NCBI GenBank assembly: GCA_963682175.1 | Contig: OY821787.1 | Span: 16,408,501 to 16,472,500, forward strand | DNA length: 64,000 nucleotides | Direction of reading: 5' to 3' | From: Triglochin maritima | Taxonomy: Eukaryota > Streptophyta > Magnoliopsida > Alismatales > Juncaginaceae | In this document: positions 9,943-21,790 of the stretch, one piece after another | Layout: every line of letters begins with the position of its first letter | Numbering within the stretch: position 1 is the first letter of the stretch | Translations under genes and position numbers: made by a program | The notes under the pieces: generated by a model | What the model was told of the DNA's origin: nothing | Database searches by the model: none | Seen by the model: the letters and a program-made list of their open reading frames with translations, nothing else

Positions 9943-10820
9943 TAGGATCGTAACACTAATCTAAAGGGGGTGAATAGATTAGTTAACAATTTAGCTAAAA
10001 ATGTAGAATTAAAAACAAAAGCGGGAAAATTGCGAACCACAAGTTGACTCCGAAGATTTCATAGAGGTTCAATCACACCATCGTGATCTTGTCCACTCAT
10101 TGAGTTCTGATCGATCCTCTGATCCATACTCGAGAATTCACTAATCGCTTCGTTTGGGGTTGAAGATAAACCATCTTACAATCTGAGTCTTGTGAACACC
10201 CTCGTCTTCCTCGATTCTTCTCTTACAACCCGAGAGGGATTTTCCTCAAAACTTTACAACACTATGAAATTTGATGAAAGTGGTTGAACTCTAACTTGAA
10301 TGCATTCAAAAGATTTGAATTGGGCATGGAGTAAATTGAATGAAGTTTGAGAGTTGTTGAAGCTTTGAAAGCCAAGAACTTGAGAGCACAACGAGTATGA
10401 ATGATTTGAGCAAGTTGTATATCATTTGTCTCTTAAACGAGGCTTTTATAGGCTTCAAAGAAAATAGAGCCGTTAGGGAGAGTTGGTGAAATTTGGACCA
10501 ATGAGAAAGAAGATTGAATTTGAGCTAAGGTAAAAATCTGCACAGGTTTGGTCAACCATTTGCCAAATTGTTTTCTCAAACAAAATGGTAGGCTTGGTCA
10601 ATATAAAGGGTTCAGATAATGGAAAATGGTTTGGTTAGCCGATCACCAACTTCTAGTAACTTTTTCCCAATTTTGACCTATTTATTATAGGTTCACCGAA
10701 CGGGACCTGGTTAGCCATTTCAAGATGGACAATAAGAATTGATTCGACTTTTATCAAAAGGATTTCAGTCATCCAGGACCCAATCGATCGTCCGTATGAG
10801 TGCCAACAGTTGGGCCGAGT
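9943..10820 (-). repeat. Partial LTR, copia family 2, minus orientation (copy H)
   Basis: The piece begins with TAGGATCGTAACACTAATC and a GGGGGTGAATAG box. It continues with the family-2 features in inverted order: the CACAAGTTGACTCC, GATTTCATAGAGGTTC and CTTTTATAGGCTTC blocks. At 10821 it is cut by family-1 LTR sequence. Its palindromes are all decayed (GGTTCACCGAACGGG and similar), which fits an old copy. Confidence 0.7.
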
Positions 10821-12431
10821 CCTTTGATGAGACAAAATTATAATGTGCACAATGTAACCTGAGTTAAGTTACATAGTTATAATTAGCTTAAAGAGATCAA
10901 GAAATGAATATAATACAAAGGTGACATATTTCTACTTTGTATATATTCTTAATATCATGAGGCAAGGGACGGAGACAAGTGGTGCACTTACATCACTAAA
11001 TGGATCGTGTTTTAGTTCGAGTTGAACAAAGACAACTATAATGTGTAGCTAGATACCGCTTACAGTTTGAGATATTAAGTGTTTAATATCGCTGCCAATT
11101 TAACTTAGATCCTCCTGTAGGTCACACCACAAAACTGGGATACAAGAAGATTGATTTTGAGTTCATATGATGTGTCGGGTTTCAAGTGAAAGTGACACAT
11201 GTGGTGTGAATAAAATCAATATGTCATGAGAATTGACATAATTAGAATCATAATAAATTCATATGAGGTGTATATATTATGAGATGTAATAATTTAATAT
11301 TACATAGGATAATATATTACATAAGATATGAATTTGCTAAAACCCCAAAAGATCAAATTTTCTTGGAATAAATCTAAAATTTGACAAAGGCAAAATCAGG
11401 GTCAAACACGGTAAACCGTTTAGGGTTCGGTCGACCGATGTGTCTTCGGAACGGTCAATCGAACGGGGAACGGGTAAACACAATTGATTGACCGAAATTG
11501 TCTGGAGTGCCTGGACAATTGGGTTCGGTCAACCGAGCGTGAATGGTAAACCGAGAGAAAATATCCAGGAGATATCTTGGGATATTTTCGGAAGACCGAA
11601 AGTGACATGGTCGTCCGATGAGATTTGACCAGGAGAAATTTTGGTGAGTCAACGATCAACCGGAGTAGGACGCGGATAGTCCGAATTTTTCCAGAGAATT
11701 TTTCTCATGCATATTCGGTCGACCGTCTAGCTCACGGTCAACCGAACATGTGTTAAAACCGAATGGTTCGGTTAACCGAGAAGTATTCTCGGTCAACCGA
11801 ACAACACGATTTTTGCCTGAATTATTAAGAGAATAATTAAATCATGGGTGCGATTAATTCCATATTTGATCAAACATTTTTGAGGATGCTTATGTGATAA
11901 TTTGAGATTAATTTTAGGACAGAATAAGCAAGAGATCATGACTAAAGAATAGTTTTGATAAGGATGTTTTGAGAGCCTATAAAAGGACCCATCATCCTAC
12001 TTGTTTATGTTAATGCATAAATTCTCTCTCATTAATCTCTCCATTAATCACCACGAAAATCTCTTAATAGTTTTAAGTTTTGGAGATAGAAATCTCAGGA
12101 GCTTAAAGAAGGGTTATTAGCTAGATCCTAAGCTTAATTAGAGATTGATTGGTAGTTCATTTCTCTCTAATCTTGTTTAGAGTTTGGTGAACACTTGGAG
12201 GCGAATCGGCGGGCGATTCGACGAGCAACGGAACTCCGGATCTTTTGAAAGGTTTTAGAGAACCTTTGGGTATGATCCTCTATCCTTTGTTTATTTTAAT
12301 ATGTGTAGGAATGCATGATATTAGAATAAACAAATACATGTACGCCAAATCAATGAAAATATGAAATCGATCTTGTATGTTTGTATTAAAATTTTAAAAT
12401 ATATACATACATGGGGACACGAAATCCTACA
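10821..12431 (+). repeat. 5'-truncated LTR, copia family 1 (copy B)
   Basis: The sequence from 10821 aligns with LTR A from about 5735 on (AAGTTATAATGTG..., TTAGCTTAAAGAGATCAAG) and ends GGGACACGAAATCCTACA at 12431. Two perfect CGGTCGACCG palindromes (11428, 11716) and many decayed ones lie at 11413-11810. The TATA box (TATAAAAG) is at 11978-11985. The first quarter of the LTR is missing. Confidence 0.85.
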
Positions 12432-13198
12432 TGGTGTACATGTACCAACTATATGAAGATGATTTGATGATAATGGAGTCATTGCGAGAAAGTACCTTGT
12501 CAAATTTGAAGAAGGGGTTATAATCTACAATTGTGGATACATAATTGCAATGCATGTCCACTGTTCACATGTTTTGGCAATGCAGGGTGTATTAGCTGCT
12601 GCCGAAAATCCCAATTTCGAATCGCACTAGTGAAAAAAAGCAAACATGAGCACTACTCATTTACTCTCGTTGTACTACCAAGTAGAAATTTACAGACGAG
12701 CTTACCAGTCTAGATTTATCCTCATTCCTGATGACATAAACATTATAATGAACCGTCCTGAAACCAAAACACCACCCGATCGTCCTAATTTGACAAGAAT
12801 TCGAAACGAGATGGACAAGCGATTGGGTAGAAGAGTTAGGTGTGAGAGATGCTGATGACGACACTATTATACGCCACACTAGAGTGTACATTTTGTTTCA
12901 GCTTGGATGTAGTATTATGTCAAATAAAGAGTGGCACATGATTTGCTTGAAGTACCTACCGTCATTTCGAGATCTGGTAGCAGCATCAAAGTATAGTTAG
13001 GGAAGCACAACTCACTTGTATCACGGTTTGGATGATGTTTGCATGATATCAACCATACATATTTGCGGTTTTCTGACATTTTTGCAGTTGTGGTGCTGGG
13101 AGCATTTGGATATAGGAAGGCCAACAAAAGCTAGACAGATAGTTTACCCAGATGGCGTGAGGCTACCATTGGGAGCTTGTTGGAGACAACCAAGATAG
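12432..13198 (+). pseudogene. MULE transposase C-terminus (SWIM finger) joined to a plant mobile domain
   Basis: Immediately after LTR B the frame gives HVHCSHVLAMQGVLAA, a CxC..CxH SWIM-type zinc finger core. After a frame change comes SLYYQVEIYRRAYQS, the usual MULE tail, and PPDRPNLTRIRNEMDKRLGRR, the proline/arginine linker. From about 12880 comes YILFQLGCSIMSNKEWHMICLKYLPSF and LQLWCWEHLDIGRPTKARQI, a plant mobile domain (PF10536 type). An in-frame TAG at the usual Trp of the KYSWG motif (near 12997) and the frame changes show it is dead. The N-terminal DDE part was lost where LTR B inserted or recombined. Confidence 0.75.
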
Positions 13199-13763
13199 TT
13201 AATAGGCTTGGAGTGGATTGAATGAAGTTTTAGAGTTGTTGGAGCTTAGAAGGCTTAGAACTTGAGAGTACAAAGTGTATGAATGATTTAAGCAAGTTAT
13301 GTATGTTTTTGTGTCTTAAATGAAGCTTTTATAGGCTTTGGGTCGTCCAAACTAGTGATTCCAGTAAGGATTTGAAGTAATTGACTCAAGGATTTCGGTT
13401 GATCGGAAAAGGTTCGGTCGTCCGTCGTGAGAGTTGCGGTGGACCGAAGGTTTGGCGATCGACTCATATAGTCGGATATCTTTTGGTGTATTAAGTGAAC
13501 ATTTGATCTTAAGACTCAAGTAAAATAAAAATTACGTGTCTTGTCCTTGAGCTTTGATTACAAGTCTTGAACCTTATCTTGAACTTGTTTACTTCTTCAA
13601 TTTGAGCACCTATAATGTTAGAAGTATACGATATATACAATTTCACAATATGATGTGTGATGTGTTAATTGAAATCATGCATATGTTTAGTTTGTTAATT
13701 GTCAAAATATATAAGGTTAGTTTGTTAATCATCAACGTTACGATTAATGCGGACTAAAAAGCA
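13199..13763 (-). repeat. Partial LTR, copia family 2, minus orientation
   Basis: The piece starts mid-LTR (GGAGTGGATTGAATGAAG, compare 10325) and ends GGACTAAAAAGCAACA, equivalent to the family-2 end GGCCAAAAAGCCAACA. Decayed GGTCGTCCG and GGTGGACCG motifs lie at 13388-13470. It overlaps copy H in content, so it is a separate fragment and not the other half. Confidence 0.7.
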
Positions 13764-14748
13764 ACATCGGGGACAACGTTTGTGTGGCGGATGACCATAA
13801 TTGTTTCCATGATGCCGTTGTAGTGTCCCACGGGGTTTAATTTTTGTTTCTTTTTATGTTTTGGCAAACTTATTTGGTATTTCTAATCAAAGTACTTACC
13901 TTATTGTTCATTTAAGGATACGTTTTAAAACAATGTAGTACTACTCGTATAGTGAAATGTGAGCTGACATTGAAATAAAAACTTGTAGAGAAATGGACGC
14001 AGGTACTTGAGCACCTTGGATGTCATTGTCTTGGGACGCAGCCTACGGCGTTGCTCTGTTTGTTGGAGTGTGACAGATTCTGAAACTTAAAACTACACGA
14101 GTGAGCTGTAGCTTGTTACGATTCAAGGACTAATTCATCCAAGGGGATGTACTTGGTTGGATACAAGTGTTGGGGTGAAAGTTGTCTCTGAGATGCCCCA
14201 GGCGCAACTAAACCACACAAGGTGAAGGCCAAAAAAATTTGATGTATTTGAGGATGATTCTACCAAGGCAAACTGGGATGCACCATGAGACCAGATTGAA
14301 GTTGGTAGTTCAGGACGATGATACAACATAGACAAATCCTGAAACAAGATATAAACAATCACAGGACGATGATACAACATAGACAAATCCTGAAAAGATT
14401 GGAAGTATGTTAAACATTGTTGCCATAAAAAACAAAATAACATTTCGAAGTGACAAATGCCTAAAAATTTCAAATATTTTCGAAGTGGCAATAAGCGATC
14501 TCCTTCACGGCAAAATATTCAAACTTTCTTCAGCAGCAAATTTTCTTTTTCTTTGTTTCCGCTTGCAGCATTCGGAAGTCACAATGCCTTTCACTAATCT
14601 ATACATTTCCAGCAATCAAAATATGATTTTCACCAGTCAATATCTGACGCCTTGACCTTCGGTTTTGTAGCTTCTTGCAAAAATATATTCGATGGAGATG
14701 GCAGTGTATCTCTCTCATATGCATGTTTGACAAACCAAAATAATTCAC
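13764..14748. other. Unassigned stretch 3' of the ALIS gene, with a 34-bp direct repeat
   Basis: No domain is recognised. A 34-bp sequence beginning CAGGACGATGATACAACATA occurs at 14311-14344 and exactly again at 14362-14395 (51-bp period). Part of this stretch, nearest 14748, probably holds the ALIS 3' untranslated region. Confidence 0.5.
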
Positions 14749-17701
14749 CTATCTTGCACTAGTCTTTCTGTTCCAAGATAAGTACGAAGGATCTCCATAT
14801 GGTCTGCATAAGGGGAAAAATCTCATTGTCAACGGTATTTAATTTTAGAGGATAAAATTATAAAATTATTGTAACAAAATGGCTTTCGCCTAAGTTTACT
14901 ATAACAAAATGGTGCTCTGGCCAACTTGAAGGTGATCGATCCCAAGGGTCATCAAATAAAAACATACATATAACAATTTAAGGTTACATGAACATAACAA
15001 TACAAGTTATCTCTAAATCTATTATTGGAAATTGCCCGGACTTGAATGTTTTGACATCAATCTACACCGTTTACAATATTAATATCAAGTCTAACAATTT
15101 AAGTGCAGCTAACTCTTCGGTGACCATTAATCCTATCGATGAGTCCCGTATGTTGAACGGATTGTCTTTTAAAATACATTGGAATATTGAATTTATGTTT
15201 ACAGAAAAAAGCAAAAAGAGATAGAGTCAACGTCACCCATAAATTCACAAACAATTTAAAATATATATTAACATGAAATAGCATATGTGGACCTAAGACC
15301 TTTAATTACTAAATGAAAAAAATGCAAAAGTAGTTTCATTCATATTTTCAAATGTTCTTGTAGAAACTAAAATTAAGGAAACAAATTAATTTAACTCAAA
15401 AACTTATAGAAGAAGTTTCATGTAAAAACCCAAATAAAAAGTGAGTGACTCGGTGCAACTTCATTATGGACTCTAATAGTTTAATGTACAAGTCCAAACA
15501 AACAATAAAAATTCAATGGTGGAGGAAGTCCTCCTTTCATATGATTTATAGATTTGTCAACTAATAACTCTTATCTGATAGGTAATACTAAGTATACCAG
15601 AATTGAATTTTGATGACATGCCCTAATGCCCTTGCATAGAGAAAAGAGCATAGCATCATACTAAAGACTGACATGCATATAATTCCATTTAAGAAGCTTG
15701 AGGAAACTTTACCTGGGTTTTTTCACATGCAGCAAGGCGAAGAAAATTGCAAAGAGGAAGCTGCAACAACCAGTTGCTATATAGGCTAAGCCAAGGAAAT
15801 CATTTTTTCCTCCAAGCCAGTTTGAAGTTGTGAGTACCAACTTTTTCTTTCCTCCGAAGCTATACGTATTGTAGTTGTTTAGAAGGTACAGTGATAATAT
15901 CTCATCAGCATCAAGGTCATCATCAATTCTCCCATACAACTTCCTGAAGCTTGGTAGAGCAGCAGTGCGCATCCAAACGATCAAATCCTCTTGGTCACTC
16001 AGCTAACAAAACATAGAAAGATGATAGAATACATTAGATATTCACATATTATATTATTAAATACGACAGCTTATCCTTTTGAAATGTTACTATCCTTAAT
16101 GCTCACAGGAATGGTGGGATCAAGCATTCTCCCTCCAATTAGAGTTCCATTTTGGAAGTTGAATGGAAAAACTTCTTTCCCGAACTTGTGATCGCGGTCA
16201 CTCTCTCGAGCAATGTTTTTCCTATCAATGGTCATAGGTACTCCATCACGGACAAAATCGTAGCTATCGTTGAACAAACTCCATGCAACGAGCCCGCATG
16301 GGACAATTGGAAGTCCATTGCTGGTTTCCTCAGGTTTACAGGAACTTAGGTCATGATACTGGAGTCCATAAATTAGCTGTTTATCGCTTCTACTTTTCAC
16401 ATATCTGGAAACACCATATGATAAAAGGGTAACCTCTAGATGACCTTAGGTTGAAAAGTGAGGGGAAACAAAAGATGCGTTGCGATATTAGACAACATCT
16501 AGGAAGTCAAAACTTGAAGTTTAAGCATCGAGGGGAAACAGAGGGTGCGTTGCGTATAAGACAACATTTAGGAAGTAAAAACTTGAAGTTTAAGCATGGT
16601 GAGGGACTTGTGTATCTCAAGGCTAGCAGTGTTTTAAGGATAAGGAACAAATGAATTATGATTCTCATATACACATGAAATGGCTGATTGATGACTTCCT
16701 GTGCTGCATAGTGCTGAGATACATGACTATGTCATTTGATGATGAGAGAAGATAAATTCATACCGTCGATGATTCTGGTAAAAATTGTCAAGCTGGTAAT
16801 AAATGAAAATCGGAGCTTTCATTAACTTCGGAATCTGTAAAAGGAAATGATATCAAGAAGGTTGCAAACATAATTAAATAAAGATCATACTTGTAGATCT
16901 GCAAATAAAATTGTGCTGGAACAAATAAGGGAACGTATCCAAACCTAATATGTGAATGGATATCTTTGGAATAAATAACTCTGCCACATAAAATATCAAA
17001 ATCTAAAAAGTTGAGGATGAGGTGTATAGATATCTTGTGACGAAATTGCTCATACGAAGTAAAAGAAACAGGCGGAAACAACATATCTGCCTGTATTTCA
17101 AAACAGTAAGACAGCCTATGGTGTAAAATGAGAAATTGTAACACTTTAAACACTTCTTGTTTTCGAAAAGCACCTAGACGAGAAACAATCCACCCACAAA
17201 GGTGCACCTTAATTATTTTTCTACTAAACCTTAATTGATAGACATACATTTATTGGGATATCAATAAAATCCCAACTGGAATCACAAAACACAACTCCAG
17301 ACAGAAATTTATAGCTTCAAGGAAGAAACAATGTGGTCCAATAGAGCTCATAATTTTTAAACATGCAAGCACAAAATATTCACATGATCATCATACTTCC
17401 TAGAAACACCATGTACACAATATTTGAACTTATGTTTTTTTCTTACGGACTATTTTCTAACATTCAACAGAAAATATGCATGCTTAAATCCAGCCAGTTA
17501 GTTATTGGTTAAGGCCACTCTAACCCCAACCTGAAACAACTTAGCATATGAGAAATGTTAGGAAAGGAGTTCTACATCTATTCTAAAATTTATGTTCATT
17601 TTGAATCAACAATATAGATATAAAAGAAGACAGAGTAAAGTTATATATTTCAAGCAAACAATTTCTCTCAAGTTTAATGTGATCTTCAGTACTGTGGTAT
17701 A

Positions 17702-17737
<36 letters not shown>

Positions 17738-20344
17738 GATTGGTTTCAGTACTGTGATATATAAACCAAATTATTAAAATGTTGTCCAATTTCCTGATTT
17801 AAAAACATGGAAGAGAAATGCAGCAAAACTAGAATCAACTTCTATGAAAAAATGAACCTGTTTAAAAAATTGAAAAATTCATCAAGTGTTTCATATGCCT
17901 TTTAAAAGAATGTGCAATCCTCTACCTGAGACCTTTTTCTTCGTCACCATCCAAACTAAAGTTTTTCATTATATTGCCAGGATAAAGTAAAATTCAATCG
18001 TCTTTCAGCACCATATTATCTTTCCTTTCTTTTCTCCGCCCTTCCTTTTCTTTTCCAATAGTTTGTCTATTCTCTACCCTTTTAATCCGTATCTCCCATT
18101 TTTTACGCTTTTCCTGAGCTAATTAACTTTTCCTCTGCCCATATGTCTTCATTTTTTTCACCCTCTGCACCTTTTCTTCTGAGACATCACCAAGTTATTC
18201 ATGTTTCAGAATAGGAACCAAACATAAAAACATGATCTACTCATATCAAGAGACATGGAAATCGGTTTTGCAGGTTCTACCTTAAGTCTAAGAAAAAATT
18301 ATTGAAGTTTCTCTACTTCCAAAAATATTATAATGTACTTCACACTATTCTTGGATCCCACTTAATTTGATATAAACGCTCATTGATTAATGTAAACGGA
18401 GTATCACCGTTCCTATGTAATGATAATCAGAGATAAAAACGATCCAGTAATTTAAATGTGTAAAACAAGAGCTACTGGATTATATAAATAGACTAAATCA
18501 AAATGGCTCCTAGACTATTTCTATATTGTGAAATTGCATATGGTCATCAACGCTGCAGAATAATGGGTCAATCCAGATGAATTCATAAAAAAACTACTTA
18601 ACTGTTATGTTGTAACACAAAATTGCAGGTTGTAAACTAATACTGAAAGTGATTGCATTTGGCATTCATGCTTTTAATTGCTAGGTAAAAGATAAAGTTT
18701 AAACAATAGAACTAGTGGAAGTGTTAACTCCATACATTGTTTGCAGTCTCTTTAGTAAGAAAGGTTTGATGTTGAAAAACAGAAGCCCAGTATGAAAAGC
18801 TAAAACATTTATTTTCTTAACAAAGTGAGACTCCTACCATCTGATGTTCCAAGTCTTTTGGTCCTACAACACTTGATGAAGATGATTCTAAATTATTGCA
18901 TGAATTAAGGAAGATACTATGCTAGAACAAGTACATATCACAACAAACTGATTATCAATTTTAAAACGATTGGTGAGGGTATGCAATAATAACCAGGTGG
19001 TAAGAAATGTTGTGCTGTTTTTAGTTGTTGTTGGTTGCACGGGAAGAAGGATAAAAGTTCTCTTCGCTTAAAAGTTCAAAACTAAACCACTAACCACTAT
19101 GTTATTGAGCCATTTCGCACAATTTTTTGATGTCAAATGAGAAGGTGTAGCGTCTTAGTTTATTTTATTTTCTACTGGTCATCAGTTGTAGAACAGAATC
19201 AACTACAACTTAAAACCATTGATCACATGCTGGAATATGTGGAAAACAATGAGCTCATTGTACACCATTGTAATAGATCCCAATAAGCCTTAGCCTATTA
19301 GCTATTGGGATCCACAGTCTAGGGAGTCTAGGAAAAATGGCTGGAGGTGGCCATTTAAATGTGAATTTTGTTTTACTGAAATTTCATTTGCATAATGGTT
19401 ACCAAATAGGGTTCAATTTATGTAAGATGTTATCTCAACATTTTTCACTTTGCCTGTATTTTATTTTTATTTGTTTATACATGATGGTGAGGATTGATTG
19501 GCTTAAGGCTTTGTGTGCATGGACTTGGTCAAATTTCTAGTAAATGAAACAACGGAAGTTACTTCATCTGTCACCATAGCAATCCAACGTTAGAACATAT
19601 GCTTTTCAGCTATAATTAAAGAACTAATCACATGCGAAAAAAATAAGAACCAATAATTTGACAGTTCCACTTTTGTTTAAACTTGATTAAATACGTAAGT
19701 AGACTTACCCTACTGAGCAACACACATATTTAGCTCAATAAGGTTCAATATAAAACAACACTAATACAATCAAAGATGACAAATTGAACAACGCATTGGA
19801 GAATTCTCACCTTGATAAACTGAGTGCAGTTCTTCGAAATCGAGTCATCCTTTATGTAAGCTACCTTGTTGCCTCTGAACTCCTCAGGCACGCAATCGTT
19901 ATCGTAACGGTACACAATCTCAACAGCCTTCAAACCCGAAAAAAATAATCAAACAGAACCTCCGAAACTAAATACAAAAAAGAAACTCGAATTAGTTAGC
20001 AAACATTACGCTATGAGAAGCGCGGAGGGCGAGAATCCCGACCGGAATGAAAACAATCCCCGTGACGAGAAATATCGAAATAGCCTGCAAAAAAACGCAA
20101 AATCACAACAAAAGCCCCAACTTTCCTCACCAATTTTCGGAAGCGAAATTGCTTACCCAGCCCGGTGTGAGATTAGGCTTGCATGACGGGAGATTTTGCT
20201 GCTTAAATCTATACAAAACTGCAACATTTTGAAGAATACTTATTTAGAAAACAAAAAAGGAAAGTAAGATGCTGTTTAGGGAGAGTTAAGGGGAAGAAAA
20301 ACACCTCCCGATCCGCGGAGGGTGGAAGAGCTCGCTTCGTCCAT
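14749..20344 (-). CDS. ALIS: ALA-interacting subunit (CDC50/LEM3 family), beta subunit of P4-ATPase lipid flippases, eight exons
   Basis: Eight exons with GT..AG borders join in frame: 20344-20305, 20218-20157, 20084-20010, 19927-19811, 16834-16764, 16404-16107, 16002-15713, 14803-14749. Total is 1008 bp, 335 residues plus stop, close to the roughly 350 usual for plant ALIS proteins. Residues 36-56 ([18 protein letters not shown]) and 291-314 are the two membrane spans. Between them is the ectodomain with [63 protein letters not shown] and [16 protein letters not shown]. Family members partner ALA flippases and are needed for their exit from the ER and for lipid transport. The gene appears intact. 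Intron 4 is 2,976 bp and holds a TA microsatellite but no gene I recognise. The exact start and last exon are inferred from splice consensus and family alignment from memory. Confidence 0.92.
17712..17737. repeat. TA microsatellite in the long ALIS intron
   Basis: Thirteen TA dinucleotides in a row, preceded by a short GT run (17702-17710). It lies within intron 4 of the ALIS gene. Confidence 0.9.
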
Positions 20345-20540
20345 CTTCGGTCGGATCCAACCTCGAATTGGGTGGGATTCCTGATTGGAGAAGTGGAGGA
20401 TTGCCCAGATTTTTTGGGGCCTCGTTTTGGTTTGGTTTAATGGTATTCCGCCTTTTAAACGGGGGTGGAAAGGAAATGGTACCGTTTTTAGATGAGTCGT
20501 GATAGACGGACGCAACGTCTTGGACGCCACCAACGTGACA
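20345..20540 (-). promoter_or_regulatory. ALIS upstream region
   Basis: Between the ALIS start codon and the Ulp1-MULE there are only about 200 bp. They are richer in G and C than the surroundings, with a pyrimidine tract on the minus strand. No clear TATA box is visible. Promoter function is inferred from position. Confidence 0.35.
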
Positions 20541-20888
20541 TCTGGTCAGCGTCTGCTTAGCATCCGGTCAGTGTCCAGTCATCGTGAAAAAAATCACGTC
20601 CCGTCTAAAGGATGGGACATGTGAATATGTGCTTGTTCACATCCCGTTTAGAAGGAAAGAAAAAGGAAACGAAACCCTGTTTGAACCTTTTTATATTTTA
20701 TTGCCTCCCGTTATCTTTCCCTTCCTGAACCTTCCTCAACCCAAAAACCTCACATTTCACTTTTTGGTCGTCGACGATGCGGACTCTCCCCCTCAATCAT
20801 CTCCAACGAATGTGGTGGTGTATCGGGTTTGTTTTTTTTTAACCGGAATGCATTTGATTCGGTAGTGAATCAAGGCTTTTGATATTTT

Positions 20889-21535
20889 GTGTCTTCTCAG
20901 GTGTCTACCAACTACTTCCAGCCCTCAAAATATTCGTGGACCTTGATAGAGAAGGTGTTGGGGAAGTTGAAGGACGTAGAGAAAGACGTCTTCCAGGCTA
21001 CCTCATTCGGTCACTTCCTCGATCTTTCCAACATTCCGGTTGACAACGACATTGACGACTGGTTCTTGAAACACTACGACGCCGATGAGGTGGGGTTGAG
21101 GATAGGCTCTGGGGTAGTACACTTCACAGTCGAATATGTTGCCCTAATTTTGGGGTCAGACTCCGTGGAAAGGTCGTGTAGATGCAGCTTAAAGACGTCG
21201 CTACACGAATGGACGAGAACCTTAACAACGCTCAACTTTCTGCCCAGATGATAGTTACCAGTTATGTGGGTGATGAGGAGGAGTACGTCCGGCTACTCAT
21301 TTGTTACATCTTCAACCACTTTTTGTTTTGTGATGACACACATCGAACCAGAGTTTGGTACCTCGACCACTTGGCTGACTTCAAACGCCTACACAAGTAC
21401 ACTTGGGCGGAGGCTGTTCATGAAGCACTTGTGACGGGACTGGAGAAGGCCAACCGGGATCTACGGGCTAGGACATCTAGCGGTGACACAACTACAAAGA
21501 AGTGGTACGTCGACGGTTATGTTGTTGTACTACAA
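20889..21535 (+). pseudogene. Ulp1-MULE gene, N-terminal exon with DUF1985-like domain
   Basis: From 20889 the frame gives TSFGHFLDLSNIP, then GLRIGSGVVHFTVEYVALILG, the DUF1985 layout (a ligand-like loop, then FSLxEFALITGL). A frameshift near 21170 moves the reading to the frame with EEEYVRLLICYIFNHFLF, RVWYLDHLADFKRLHKYTWAEAVHE and GYVVVLQ. A GTAAGC donor follows at 21536. The later exons lie beyond the inserted Athila-like piece. DUF1985 proteins of unknown function are the usual N-terminal partner of Ulp1 domains in these plant transposons. Confidence 0.65.
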
Positions 21536-21566
21536 GTAAGCCACGTTACCGTCCTTCCATTTTGTC

Positions 21567-21790
21567 TTCTCTGTAACGCTTTGCTCGTCCCTTTTAAGTG
21601 TTGTGTTGTCTTTTTTAAGTGTTCTGTTGTCATTTTTAAGTTATTCGTTTTCCTTTATACTTTCTCTGTCTGTCCTTTTTAAGTGTTGTGTTGTCCCTTT
21701 TAAGTGTTTTGTTGTCATTTTTAAGTTATTCGTTTTCCTTTATACTTTCTCTGCCTGTCCTTTTTAAGTGTTGTGTTGTCTTTTTTAAGT
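21567..21790 (+). repeat. GTCCTTTTTAAGTGTTGTG tandem repeat in the Ulp1-gene intron
   Basis: About ten units of roughly 20 bp, variants of TTGTCCTTTTTAAGTGTTG, are arranged in a larger repeat of about 110 bp that includes TTATTCGTTTTCCTTTATAC and CTTTCTCTGYCTGTCC. The array starts just after the 21536 splice donor, so it lies in an intron, reading pyrimidine-rich in the sense direction. Related arrays occur at 26490-27080 and 31240-31660. Confidence 0.8.

Noticed and set aside
19250..19330. Possible small inverted-repeat element in the ALIS intron (TCCCAATAAGC and AGCTATTGGGA)
   Set aside because: Only about 8 bp of arms and no target duplication; not enough for a MITE.
20584..20865. 93-codon plus frame upstream of the DUF1985 exon
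   Set aside because: No recognisable domain; may be untranslated leader of the Ulp1-MULE gene. Not enough to call.
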